Source of the DNA: Bacteroidota bacterium
Lineage (GTDB): Bacteria; Bacteroidota; Bacteroidia; Chitinophagales; Chitinophagaceae
NCBI GenBank assembly: GCA_963169635.1
Contig: CAUJDL010000065.1
Span: forward strand, 1 to 64,000
Reading direction: 5' to 3'
DNA length: 64,000 bases
Shown: one piece after another, positions 55,069-63,380 of the stretch
Position numbering within the stretch: position 1 is the first letter of the stretch
Layout: each line of letters begins with the position of its first letter
Translations under genes and position numbers: made by a program
The notes under the pieces: generated by a model
What the model was told of the DNA's origin: nothing
Databases searched by the model: none
The model's input: the letters and a program-made list of their open reading frames with translations, nothing else

Positions 55069-55773
55069 ATGCAGCATCCATTTTTTTATGAACCCAATAT
55101 TACAAGTGCTAATAAAATATTTACCCTAAGTAGCGATACTTTTAAGCATGCTATACAGGTATTAAGGTTAAAAGAAAATGATATAATACAAATAACCAAT
55201 GGCAAAGGATTATTATGTAAGGCTTCATTAACATCAATAGATAAAAAACAAGCTATTGTAAATATTTTTGAAACAAACTTTATAGAAAGAAATAATTATC
55301 CAACAACTATTGCCATATCATTACTTAAAAATACAGCAAGATTTGAGTGGTTTTTAGAAAAAGCTACAGAGTTAGGCATGGCTACTATTATTCCTCTTAT
55401 TTGTAAAAGAACAGAGAAGCAACATTTTAGAGAAGATAGAATGAAAACTATTGTAATTGCTGCTATGCTGCAAAGCCAACAAGTATGGCTGCCAGAATTA
55501 TTACTACCTATAAATTTTAAAGATGTTTTTACTTTTAATCAGTATGCTGTAAAATTAATAGCACATTGTTTAGAGGAAGATAAAAAACCACTAAGCCAAA
55601 TAAATACTCATGAAAATACAATTGTACTAATTGGTCCTGAAGGAGATTTTTCTGAAGATGAAATTCAATTGGCTAATAAAAATAATTATATTTCCATTTC
55701 ATTAGGCAATACAAGATTAAGAACAGAAACAGCTGGTGTAGCTACTGCTGTTTTACTAGCATTAAATAATTAG
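55069..55773 (+). CDS. rsmE: 16S rRNA m3U1498 methyltransferase RsmE
   Basis: A 234-residue SPOUT-class methyltransferase that methylates N3 of U1498 in 16S rRNA. The N-terminal PUA-like domain (HAIQVLRLKENDII) binds RNA. The C-terminal trefoil-knot domain has EWFLEKATELGMATIIPL, LIGPEGDFSEDE and LGNTRLRTETAGVA, the S-adenosylmethionine-binding knot. Length is normal. The next gene starts after 3 bases, so the two are cotranscribed. Confidence 0.94.
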   Translation: MQHPFFYEPNITSANKIFTLSSDTFKHAIQVLRLKENDIIQITNGKGLLCKASLTSIDKKQAIVNIFETNFIERNNYPTTIAISLLKNTARFEWFLEKATELGMATIIPLICKRTEKQHFREDRMKTIVIAAMLQSQQVWLPELLLPINFKDVFTFNQYAVKLIAHCLEEDKKPLSQINTHENTIVLIGPEGDFSEDEIQLANKNNYISISLGNTRLRTETAGVATAVLLALNN

Positions 55774-55776
55774 TGT

Positions 55777-56952
55777 ATGAAAATTATTGAAGTAATTAAT
55801 AGCAGTTTAGAAAAAAAATTTAATACAGTAAATGTATTAATGAACAAATTTAATAAAGCATATATACGCCCATTAGATAATGATATAAATCAAATTTTTA
55901 ATCCTCAAAAAAATAAAAACTTTAAATACGGCGAAGCTAAACGTTGGATTTTATTAGATGATAAAGAAAAACTTATTGGGCGAATTGCAGCTTTTACTAA
56001 TACAAAATATATTAATAGTGGTACTAATTTTAAAACTGGTGGTATAGGTTTTTTTGATTGTATTCACTTACAAGAAGCAGCTAATTTATTATTTGATACT
56101 GCTAAACAATGGCTACAAAACCAAGGAATGGAAGCTATGGATGGGCCTATTAATTTTGGTGATAGAGATAAATGGTGGGGTTTATTGGTAGAAGGTTTTG
56201 AAGATGAGCCTGTATATGGTATGCCTTTTAATCCTCCTTATTACGAAGAGCTTTTTAATAATTATGGATTTAAAAATTATTATAATCAATATTGGTATAA
56301 AATGATTGTTGATAATCCATTACCTCCAAGATTTAAAGAAAGGTTTGAAAAATTTGCAGCTAAACCTGGTTATACAGCAAAACATGTAGAGATGAATAAT
56401 TTAGAAAAGTATGCTAATGATTTTGCTATAGTTTATAATGCAGCATGGGCTCAACATGGCGAAGCTAAAGAAGTAACTAAAGAACAAATTTTAAAACTTT
56501 TTGCAACCATGAAAGCTATCATGGATGAAAGAGTAATTTGGTTTACTTATTTTAAAGAAGAACCTATTGCTATGTTTATTAATATTCCAGACGTAAATCA
56601 ATATTTTAAACATTTTAATGGAAAATTAAATTTACTAAATAAGCTTAGATTATTATGGATGAAAAAAACAGGACAATGTAAAAAGCTTACTGGTCTTGCA
56701 TTTGGCGTAATTCCAAAATATCAGGCATTAGGGGTAGATAGTTTTATGATACAATCTTGTGCTAATGTTTTACAAAATAAAGGTTGGTATAATAGTTATG
56801 AAATGGGTTGGGCAGGAGATTGGAATCCTAGAATGGTCAATATTTATAAAAGCTTAGGTGGTAGTCAAAATAGAAGAATGGTAACTTATAGATATATTTT
56901 TGATGAAGAAAAAAATCCTTTTCAACGTCATCCTGAAATGCAGTATAAATAA
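55777..56952 (+). CDS. YghO-like GNAT-related protein
   Basis: A 391-residue soluble protein of a conserved but uncharacterised family related to GNAT acetyltransferases (YghO-like). Visible landmarks are FIRPLDNDI-like start (AYIRPLDNDINQIF), AMDGPINFGDRDKWWGLLVEGF, MPFNPPYYEELFNNYGF and a C-terminal acetyltransferase-like portion FGVIPKYQALGVDSFMIQS. Many aromatic residues suggest a hydrophobic binding site. The function is unknown. It is tied to rsmE by a 3-base spacing. Confidence 0.7.
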   Translation: MKIIEVINSSLEKKFNTVNVLMNKFNKAYIRPLDNDINQIFNPQKNKNFKYGEAKRWILLDDKEKLIGRIAAFTNTKYINSGTNFKTGGIGFFDCIHLQEAANLLFDTAKQWLQNQGMEAMDGPINFGDRDKWWGLLVEGFEDEPVYGMPFNPPYYEELFNNYGFKNYYNQYWYKMIVDNPLPPRFKERFEKFAAKPGYTAKHVEMNNLEKYANDFAIVYNAAWAQHGEAKEVTKEQILKLFATMKAIMDERVIWFTYFKEEPIAMFINIPDVNQYFKHFNGKLNLLNKLRLLWMKKTGQCKKLTGLAFGVIPKYQALGVDSFMIQSCANVLQNKGWYNSYEMGWAGDWNPRMVNIYKSLGGSQNRRMVTYRYIFDEEKNPFQRHPEMQYK

Positions 56953-57034
56953 TTATTATTAATAAAATTTTAATAAAGTATATGTAGTAAATAAGTTATA
57001 TTAGCAACAATCAGTACTAATATATTTTTATTTT

Positions 57035-59185
57035 ATGATAGAATTTTTTCAGCATTTACTACATGAGTTTGAAATACCTTTAAAAAATCCAGTATTAATT
57101 TTTTCGTTAATACTGTTTATCATTTTACTATCTCCTATTTTATTAAGAAAATTAAATATTCCCGGAATTATTGGTTTAATTATTTCTGGTGTAATTATTG
57201 GTCCACATGGATTAAACATTTTGGCAAAAAACTCTGCTGTAGATTTATTCTCAACAATTGGTTTATTATATATCATGTTTATTGCAGGGTTAGAGTTAGA
57301 TTTAAATGAATTTAAAGCCAATAAAAATAAAAGTTTACTCTTTGGATTATTTACTTTTATTATTCCATTATCTATTGGCTTTCCTGTATGCCACTATTTA
57401 TTAGGCTACGATTTTAATGCAAGCTTTTTAACTGCTAGCATGTTTGCTACACATACATTAGTTGCTTATCCTATTGTAAGTAAATTAGGGGTATCAAAAA
57501 ATCAGGCTGTAGCTATAACTGTTGGTGGAACTATTTTAACAGATACAGCAGTGCTTATTATTTTGGCTGTAATAATTGGTAAAAGTAAAGGAAGTTTAGA
57601 TCAAGAATTTTGGATAAGATTAGGCGTTTCTTTAGCAATTTTTTCTGCTATCATGTTTTTAATAATTCCACGAATTGCTAAATGGTTTTTTAGAAAATTA
57701 GAAAGCGAAAAACACTCTCATTATATTTTTGTTTTATCAGTAGTATTTTTTGCAGCATTTTTAGCAGAAGTAGCAGGTGTAGAAGCTATTATTGGAGCTT
57801 TCGTTGCTGGTCTTGCATTAAACAAATTAATACCACATTCATCTGCATTAATGAATAGAATAGAGTTTATTGGTAACTCTTTATTTATTCCTTTCTTTTT
57901 AATTAGTGTTGGTATGTTGGTAGATGTAAGTGTAATTATGAATGGACCAACAGCTATCATTATTGCTCTTACACTTTCTGCAGTAGCCATTTTTGGAAAA
58001 TGGATTGCAGCACTTTTCACACAGCTTATATTTAAATATACTGGAGCTCAACGTCAATTAATTTTTGGCTTAAGTGGTGCTCATGCAGCTGCTACACTTG
58101 CTGTAATTTTAGTTGGGTATAATAATAATATTATAGACGAAAATATTTTAAATGGCACCATTATTCTTATCTTAATAACATGTATTGTTGCTTCTTTTGC
58201 AACAGAAAAAGCTGCTAAAAAAATAATGATAGCTACGCAAAATGATGATACAGACTTAATAAAAGCAGCAGAAGTACAAAGTGAGCATATATTATTACCT
58301 GTAGAAAATGTAGAACATATTGAAAAACTTTTAGAACTTTCTATTTTTATAAAAGATAAAAAATCTGCCAATCCAATTTCTGTACTTACAGTAGTATCTA
58401 ATAACGACGAAGCAGAAATTAATATCTTAAAAGCAAGAAATAAATTAGAAACTTTTGTAAAACAAGCATCAGCATCAGAAACAAAAGTAAATATTATAAC
58501 TACCATAGATCATAATGCTGCAAGTGGTATTGCTCGTATATCTAGAGAAATTATGGCAGATATAATTGTTTTAGGTTGGCCTAAACAAAAGCAAGGTTTT
58601 TTTGATAAGCTTATTGGTAAAAAGATTGATGACATTTTAGCTTCTACAGAAAAAACAACTTTTATCTGTAAACTAAAAAGACAATTAATATTACATAAAA
58701 GAATTGTAATTGCTGTACCTCCTTTAGCAGAGCATGAAAAAGGATTTGAATATTGGTTAATGAAGATGGCTAAACTGGCTCAAGAACTCAGCATTCCTAT
58801 TCAATTATATTGTAACGATACTACAGAAAATGCAATTGTAAAAGTAATTAAAGAATTAAAGCTTTCTGCTTCTGTTACATTTTCTTTATTTAATGATTGG
58901 GAAGATTTTTTAATTCTTGCAAGATATATAAGAGAAGATGATTTGCTTGTATTTGTTTCAGCAAGAAAAGGAGCAGCATCTTATATTAATTTATTAGAAA
59001 ATATACCTAATAAATTATCAAAACATTTTGCTAATAATAGTCGTTTAGTTATTTACCCACAACAATTTACTCACGACCATGTAATAGAAAGATTTGATGA
59101 TATTACTGGTGAGCCACTAAATAAAAGTATTGAAACAATTCAAAAAATTGGTAAGGGAATTGGTAATATTTTTAAGAAAGGTTAA
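57035..59185 (+). CDS. Cation:proton antiporter with C-terminal UspA-like domains
   Basis: A 716-residue protein. The first 400 residues are a CPA2-type Na+(K+)/H+ exchanger with about 12 helices, including IPGIIGLIISGVIIGPHGL and GVEAIIGAFVAGLALNKLIP. The rest is cytoplasmic and resembles two universal-stress-protein domains (about 418-550 and 560-690; for example MADIIVLGWPKQKQG). The regulatory part may sense nucleotides (inference). The convergent neighbour encodes a stand-alone tandem UspA protein, which supports a functional link. Confidence 0.9.
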   Translation: MIEFFQHLLHEFEIPLKNPVLIFSLILFIILLSPILLRKLNIPGIIGLIISGVIIGPHGLNILAKNSAVDLFSTIGLLYIMFIAGLELDLNEFKANKNKSLLFGLFTFIIPLSIGFPVCHYLLGYDFNASFLTASMFATHTLVAYPIVSKLGVSKNQAVAITVGGTILTDTAVLIILAVIIGKSKGSLDQEFWIRLGVSLAIFSAIMFLIIPRIAKWFFRKLESEKHSHYIFVLSVVFFAAFLAEVAGVEAIIGAFVAGLALNKLIPHSSALMNRIEFIGNSLFIPFFLISVGMLVDVSVIMNGPTAIIIALTLSAVAIFGKWIAALFTQLIFKYTGAQRQLIFGLSGAHAAATLAVILVGYNNNIIDENILNGTIILILITCIVASFATEKAAKKIMIATQNDDTDLIKAAEVQSEHILLPVENVEHIEKLLELSIFIKDKKSANPISVLTVVSNNDEAEINILKARNKLETFVKQASASETKVNIITTIDHNAASGIARISREIMADIIVLGWPKQKQGFFDKLIGKKIDDILASTEKTTFICKLKRQLILHKRIVIAVPPLAEHEKGFEYWLMKMAKLAQELSIPIQLYCNDTTENAIVKVIKELKLSASVTFSLFNDWEDFLILARYIREDDLLVFVSARKGAASYINLLENIPNKLSKHFANNSRLVIYPQQFTHDHVIERFDDITGEPLNKSIETIQKIGKGIGNIFKKG

Positions 59186-59225
59186 ATACTATGAAGCAAA
59201 GTTTTTAAACCTTACTTCATAGTAT
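59186..59225. terminator. Hairpin between convergent antiporter and usp genes
   Basis: ATACTATGAAG (59186-59196) and CTTCATAGTAT (59215-59225) are fully complementary across 11 bp with an 18-base loop. It begins right after the antiporter stop codon and lies between converging genes. There is no clear T tract, so a terminator role is moderate. Confidence 0.5.
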
Positions 59226-59235
59226 ATTATAAAAT

Positions 59236-60075
59236 TTATTTGCTGCTATTGCGAACAGCCATTAAAGGAGTTTTGCCTCTAAATGCAAGTGTTTTTGTGT
59301 AACTGGTAGAAAAAATATTTTCTAATAAACCATGTTTTTTAGGAACAACAATTACAATTTCTATTTTTCTGTCTTTAACAAAAAAATCTACAGCACCTAC
59401 AAAATCAGGATTATTCATTACATGAAAATCTGGTGTATATTCATTAAACATAGCTGTTAGCTGTTGTTTTTCTTCAGAGCTTTCTGCTTTTTCAGTATTA
59501 TCTGTTACGTGTAAAATATGCAGTTTTGCATTAGTAGCTTTTAATACATCTTTAATTGCATCTACAGGAGTTGTTTCTTCTATATCTTTTAAATCGCTAA
59601 CAAATAAAATGTCTTCTACAGTAGTAAAGCTATATTCTGTAGGTACAATAATTACAGGAATATCAGATTTTTTAGCAACACTAATAGAGTGGCTTCCTAT
59701 CAACGCTTCTTTAATTTTTCCACCACCAGTAATACCCATTACAATTAATTCTGCTCCAGTAGTTTTAACTAAATCATTTAATGCTACTGTTAAATCTGCA
59801 TGACTATGATATGCTTCAATTTCTACACCAAAAGATTTTTTAGCACTTAAGAATGAGATATACTCATTTAATTGTGCTGCACTTTTTTGTCTAAATGGTT
59901 CGGTAACAATTTTTTGTTGATAATCTTTAAAAGGTTCAGATACACTGGCTGCATCATAAGTATGATATACCACAATTTTTTTTGCACCAATTTGTTTAGC
60001 AAGCTCTACAGCATAAAGCCCTGCATTTGTAGCAGTAACAGAAAAATCAGTAGGAAGTAAAATAGTTTGTATCAT
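59236..60075 (-). CDS. Universal stress protein with two tandem UspA domains
   Basis: A 279-residue cytoplasmic protein of two UspA domains. The first (1 to about 145) has ILLPTDFSVTATNAGLYA and the nucleotide-binding pattern MGITGGGKIKEALIGSHSISVAKKSDIPVI (key G-x2-G-x9-G-S). The second (about 150-279) keeps ILFVSDLKD but has lost the Gly-rich loop, ending in VVPKKHGLLENIFSTS. ATP binding is thus likely only in domain 1. It is convergent with the antiporter that also carries Usp-like domains. Confidence 0.9.
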   Translation of the reverse strand: MIQTILLPTDFSVTATNAGLYAVELAKQIGAKKIVVYHTYDAASVSEPFKDYQQKIVTEPFRQKSAAQLNEYISFLSAKKSFGVEIEAYHSHADLTVALNDLVKTTGAELIVMGITGGGKIKEALIGSHSISVAKKSDIPVIIVPTEYSFTTVEDILFVSDLKDIEETTPVDAIKDVLKATNAKLHILHVTDNTEKAESSEEKQQLTAMFNEYTPDFHVMNNPDFVGAVDFFVKDRKIEIVIVVPKKHGLLENIFSTSYTKTLAFRGKTPLMAVRNSSK

Positions 60076-60091
60076 AAAAAATTATTTACTG

Positions 60092-60099
60092 CAAAGGTA
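60092..60099 (-). promoter_or_regulatory. -7 element of the universal stress protein gene
   Basis: The minus strand reads TACCTTTG, an exact TAnnTTTG match, 16 bases before the ATG at 60075. Confidence 0.55.
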
Positions 60100-60224
60100 A
60101 TTCATAATACTTGCATTATTTATGTTTGTACACAGATAAAAATAATATTAATCTAAAATATTTATTCTTTTATATCTATCAATAAATCTATTGTAGCAAT
60201 CATAGTTTTTCTATCTTTAGCAGC

Positions 60225-61580
60225 ATGAAAAAGTTTATTTTATTTTTGTTATTACCTGTTTTTACACAAGGTCAGCAAAACGATACTGCTTTTATTAAAA
60301 AAATTTCAGACGAAGTTTTACAAAATGGTCAAGCGTATGAATTGTTACATTATTTAACTAAAAAAATTGGTGGTCGTCTTGCAGGTTCGCCGCAATATAA
60401 TCAAGCAGTAAAATGGGGTGTTGCTACTTGTAAAAGTTTTGGTAGCGATACAGTTTTTCTTCAAGAATGTTTAGTACCAAACTGGAAAAGAGGAACAGGC
60501 GATTTTGCAACACTGATAGCTAATAATAGTACTAAAAAATCTTTAAGTATTACTGCAGTTGGTAATGCTTTAGGTAGTTTTAAAACTATTACAGCACCAT
60601 TACTTTTTGTAGAAAATTTTGATGAGTTAGAAAAAAAGAAGCATGAAGTAAAAGGAAAAATAGTTTATTTTAATGCAGGGTTTAATCCTACCAATATTAG
60701 AACATTTAAAAGCTATAGCGAAACAGGTATTTATAGAGGTAGCAGTGCAAGTCGTGCTGCAAAATATGGTGCATTAGGTGTTATCATTCGTTCTTTAAGT
60801 GAGGCAACAGATAATTTTCCTCATACAGGAGCAATGAAGTATAACGATTCATTTCCTAAAATTCCTGCAGTATGTGTAGGTATTCAAGATGCTGATTATT
60901 TAGCAGCAAATGCAAAAAATAATCAATGGAAAATTAGCATGAAAACACATGGAAAAATGTTAGCTGATACTATTAATCATAATGTAGTTGCAGAATTAAG
61001 AGGTACAGAATTTCCAGAAAAATATATTACCATTGGTGGGCACTTAGATAGTTGGGATATTTGTGAAGGTGCACATGATGATGGTGCAGGCATAGTACAA
61101 ACTTTAGAAATTTTGAGAGCTTTTAAAGTATTAGGTTATCAACCAAAACATACCATAAGATTTGTATTATTTGCTAATGAAGAAAATGGTTTAAGAGGTG
61201 GATTAAAATATGCTGCTTTAGCAAAAGATAATAACGAAAACCACATTTTTGCATTAGAGAGTGATGCAGGTGGTTTTACTCCAAGAGGTTTTTCTTTTTC
61301 TATGAGTAAAGAAAAATTAGCAGCTATACAACATTGGCTGCCTTTATTAAAACCTTATGGTACAGAGTTTTTAGAATTAGGTGGTGGTGGTGCTGATATT
61401 GGTCCTTTATACAGAACATTTGGTACACCAATAGCTGGTTTTATTCCAGACTCTCAACGTTATTTTGATGTACATCATGCACCAAGTGATACTTTTGAAA
61501 AAGTAAATAAAAGAGAATTATTATTAGGTGCTGTAAATATGGCTGCATTAATTTATCTTGTAGATAAATATGGGTTATAA
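60225..61580 (+). CDS. Exported M28 family zinc aminopeptidase
   Basis: A 451-residue metallopeptidase with a signal peptide (KKFILFLLLPVFTQGQ). A protease-associated (PA) domain is inserted near 130-225 (GKIVYFNAG, GVIIRSLSEA). The catalytic domain has the two-zinc M28 site: GGHLDSWD (His, Asp), CEGAHDDGAG (bridging Asp), FANEENGLRG (catalytic Glu), ESDAGG (Asp) and FDVHHAPSDTFE (His). It probably removes N-terminal residues from peptides in the periplasm. Two small genes follow at 12-base spacing. Confidence 0.92.
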   Translation: MKKFILFLLLPVFTQGQQNDTAFIKKISDEVLQNGQAYELLHYLTKKIGGRLAGSPQYNQAVKWGVATCKSFGSDTVFLQECLVPNWKRGTGDFATLIANNSTKKSLSITAVGNALGSFKTITAPLLFVENFDELEKKKHEVKGKIVYFNAGFNPTNIRTFKSYSETGIYRGSSASRAAKYGALGVIIRSLSEATDNFPHTGAMKYNDSFPKIPAVCVGIQDADYLAANAKNNQWKISMKTHGKMLADTINHNVVAELRGTEFPEKYITIGGHLDSWDICEGAHDDGAGIVQTLEILRAFKVLGYQPKHTIRFVLFANEENGLRGGLKYAALAKDNNENHIFALESDAGGFTPRGFSFSMSKEKLAAIQHWLPLLKPYGTEFLELGGGGADIGPLYRTFGTPIAGFIPDSQRYFDVHHAPSDTFEKVNKRELLLGAVNMAALIYLVDKYGL

Positions 61581-61592
61581 AAATAAAATTTT

Positions 61593-61979
61593 ATGAAAAA
61601 AATATTTGGCGTAGTTGGTATAATGTTAGTGGTTGCATTTTTTGTATTTATTTACTTGCGTTATTTTACTGTGTTTGCAGAAGGTACAAAAGCTGGTGTA
61701 TTAAATACTTTTCAAAAGAAAGGATATATTTTTAAAACTTGGGAAGGTATCATTATACAAAGTGGGTTTAAAGCAAATGTGCAAAGCAATGAATTTGAGT
61801 TTAGTGTTATTGACGAAAAAATTGCTAAAACTTTAGAACAAAATTCTGGAAAAGAAGTAAACCTACATTATAAAAGATATTTTGGCACTTTGCCTTGGCG
61901 TGGTATGAGTACTTATATTATTGATAGTATTTATGAAATAAGATCTAATACCAATCCTAATATTATTAGCCCTCAATAA
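61593..61979 (+). CDS. Small membrane-anchored hypothetical protein
   Basis: A 128-residue protein with one N-terminal membrane helix (about 4-26), followed by a soluble beta-rich domain with TFQKKGYIFKTWEG and HYKRYFGTLPWRGMSTYIIDS. Similar Bacteroidota proteins are sometimes annotated as 6-phosphogluconate dehydrogenase, but nothing of that enzyme is visible here. The function is unknown. It lies 12 bases after the M28 peptidase and 12 before the NlpC/P60 gene, so it is probably in one operon with them. Confidence 0.7.
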   Translation: MKKIFGVVGIMLVVAFFVFIYLRYFTVFAEGTKAGVLNTFQKKGYIFKTWEGIIIQSGFKANVQSNEFEFSVIDEKIAKTLEQNSGKEVNLHYKRYFGTLPWRGMSTYIIDSIYEIRSNTNPNIISPQ

Positions 61980-61991
61980 AAAAATTTAAAC

Positions 61992-62747
61992 ATGAGTTTT
62001 GGAGCATGTGTTGTTGCTGTAGCACCTTTAAGAGCAGAGGCATTGCATAAAAGCGAAATGATAAGCCAATTAATTTTTGGCGAATGTGTAAAAATTTTAA
62101 ACGATACTAAAGATTTTTATAAAGTAATAAGTTTATACGATAATTATGAAGGTTGGTGTGCTAAAAATCAATTATCAATTGTTGATGAACATTTTTATTT
62201 GAATAATCATTTGCAAATAATAACATCGCCATTAATTTCAACAACAATAAATGCAGAAAAAATTTATTTATCATCAGGTTCGTTTGTAGGTTGTACAAAA
62301 AATAATCAATTAAATATTGGAGATAATAAAATAGTGTTTGAAAAATTTGCTGAATGTACTGCTTCAATACAACTGAATGATTGTTTAAAAGCTTACTTAA
62401 ATATTCCTTATTTATGGGGTGGTAAAGCTGTTTTTGGTATTGATTGTAGCGGATTTGCACAACTAATTTATAAATTATTAGGTATTAAATTAAACAGAGA
62501 TGCTTATCAACAAGCAGAGCAAGGAGAGATTGTGGGTTTTTTGCAAGAAGCCAAACTGGGCGACTTAGCATTTTTTGATAATGAAGAAGGAAGGATAACA
62601 CATGTAGGAATATTGTTAAACGAATCACAAATTATACATGCTGCTGGTATGGTAAGAATTGATAAAATTGATAATGCAGGAATTATCAATACAACCACTC
62701 AAAAAAGAACTCATCAATTAAGAATTATAAAAAGAGTGATATTTTAA
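61992..62747 (+). CDS. NlpC/P60 family cell-wall peptidase
   Basis: A 251-residue C40-family cysteine peptidase that cleaves peptidoglycan stem peptides. N-terminal SH3-like modules (about 5-125) include the EGWCAKNQL element. The catalytic domain has Cys152 in GIDCSGFAQ, His204 in RITHVGILL and His216 in IIHAAG. No signal peptide is obvious, as in the YkfC-like enzymes that recycle wall peptides in the cytoplasm. A recycling role is therefore plausible (inference). Confidence 0.9.
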   Translation: MSFGACVVAVAPLRAEALHKSEMISQLIFGECVKILNDTKDFYKVISLYDNYEGWCAKNQLSIVDEHFYLNNHLQIITSPLISTTINAEKIYLSSGSFVGCTKNNQLNIGDNKIVFEKFAECTASIQLNDCLKAYLNIPYLWGGKAVFGIDCSGFAQLIYKLLGIKLNRDAYQQAEQGEIVGFLQEAKLGDLAFFDNEEGRITHVGILLNESQIIHAAGMVRIDKIDNAGIINTTTQKRTHQLRIIKRVIF

Positions 62748-62798
62748 TAAAATCTTTTTATCTTTAAAAATCTTTAAAAAAAAAGATATTTAAACTAT

Positions 62799-63236
62799 AT
62801 GTTTTCAAAATCTAGTGAGTATGCAATTAAAGCTATGATTTATATAGCTCAAGTTTCTGACGAAACCAAAAAAATTGGTGTAGTAGCTATAGCAAAATCT
62901 ATAGATGCACCTCAACCCTTTACTGCAAAAATTTTACAAATTCTTACAAAGAAAAAACTACTTAGATCTATTAAAGGTCCTAATGGAGGTTTTTATCTTA
63001 CAAAAGCCGATTTACAAAAATCTGTTGCAGAAATTATTTATGCAATAGATGGAAGAGTACCTTTTAATACTTGTGTATTAGGTTTACATAATTGTTCAGA
63101 AGATAAACCTTGCCCACTGCACAATGAATATAAAAGTATTAAAAAAGATATCATTAACATGATAGAGAAAAATACACTTGCCGACTTTATGGAAAAGCTA
63201 AATGCAGGTGAAGTATTCTTAAAAACTTTTCAATAA
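62799..63236 (+). CDS. Rrf2 family regulator with probable iron-sulfur ligands
   Basis: A 145-residue winged-helix regulator. The N-terminal DNA-binding part contains SSEYAIKAMIYIA and the wing region IKGPNGGFYL. Cys92, Cys99 and Cys105 (C-x6-C-x5-C) are placed almost as the [2Fe-2S] ligands of IscR (C-x5-C-x5-C), so cluster-based sensing of iron, oxygen or nitric oxide is likely (inference). It has no isc/suf neighbours. Its targets are unknown. The gap of 51 bases before it is A/T-rich without a clear -7 match. Confidence 0.88.
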   Translation: MFSKSSEYAIKAMIYIAQVSDETKKIGVVAIAKSIDAPQPFTAKILQILTKKKLLRSIKGPNGGFYLTKADLQKSVAEIIYAIDGRVPFNTCVLGLHNCSEDKPCPLHNEYKSIKKDIINMIEKNTLADFMEKLNAGEVFLKTFQ

Positions 63237-63331
63237 CAACTATTCTTTTTTACATTTTATTTGTTAATACATTTATTTTATAAATGTATTTTTTGTGCTG
63301 TTAATAGGTTTAAAGTTTATCTATTACCTTG

Positions 63332-63339
63332 CATCTTTG
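63332..63339 (+). promoter_or_regulatory. Putative -7 element of the CPBP protease gene
   Basis: CATCTTTG is one mismatch from TAnnTTTG and lies 41 bases before ATG 63381. Confidence 0.4.
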
Positions 63340-63380
63340 GTAGTAAAGAATTTTATTTATAAATTTTGCAATAAATAATT

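Noticed and set aside
61593-61979. Annotation as 6-phosphogluconate dehydrogenase
   Set aside because: The protein has 128 residues with a membrane helix and none of the Rossmann or substrate motifs of that enzyme.
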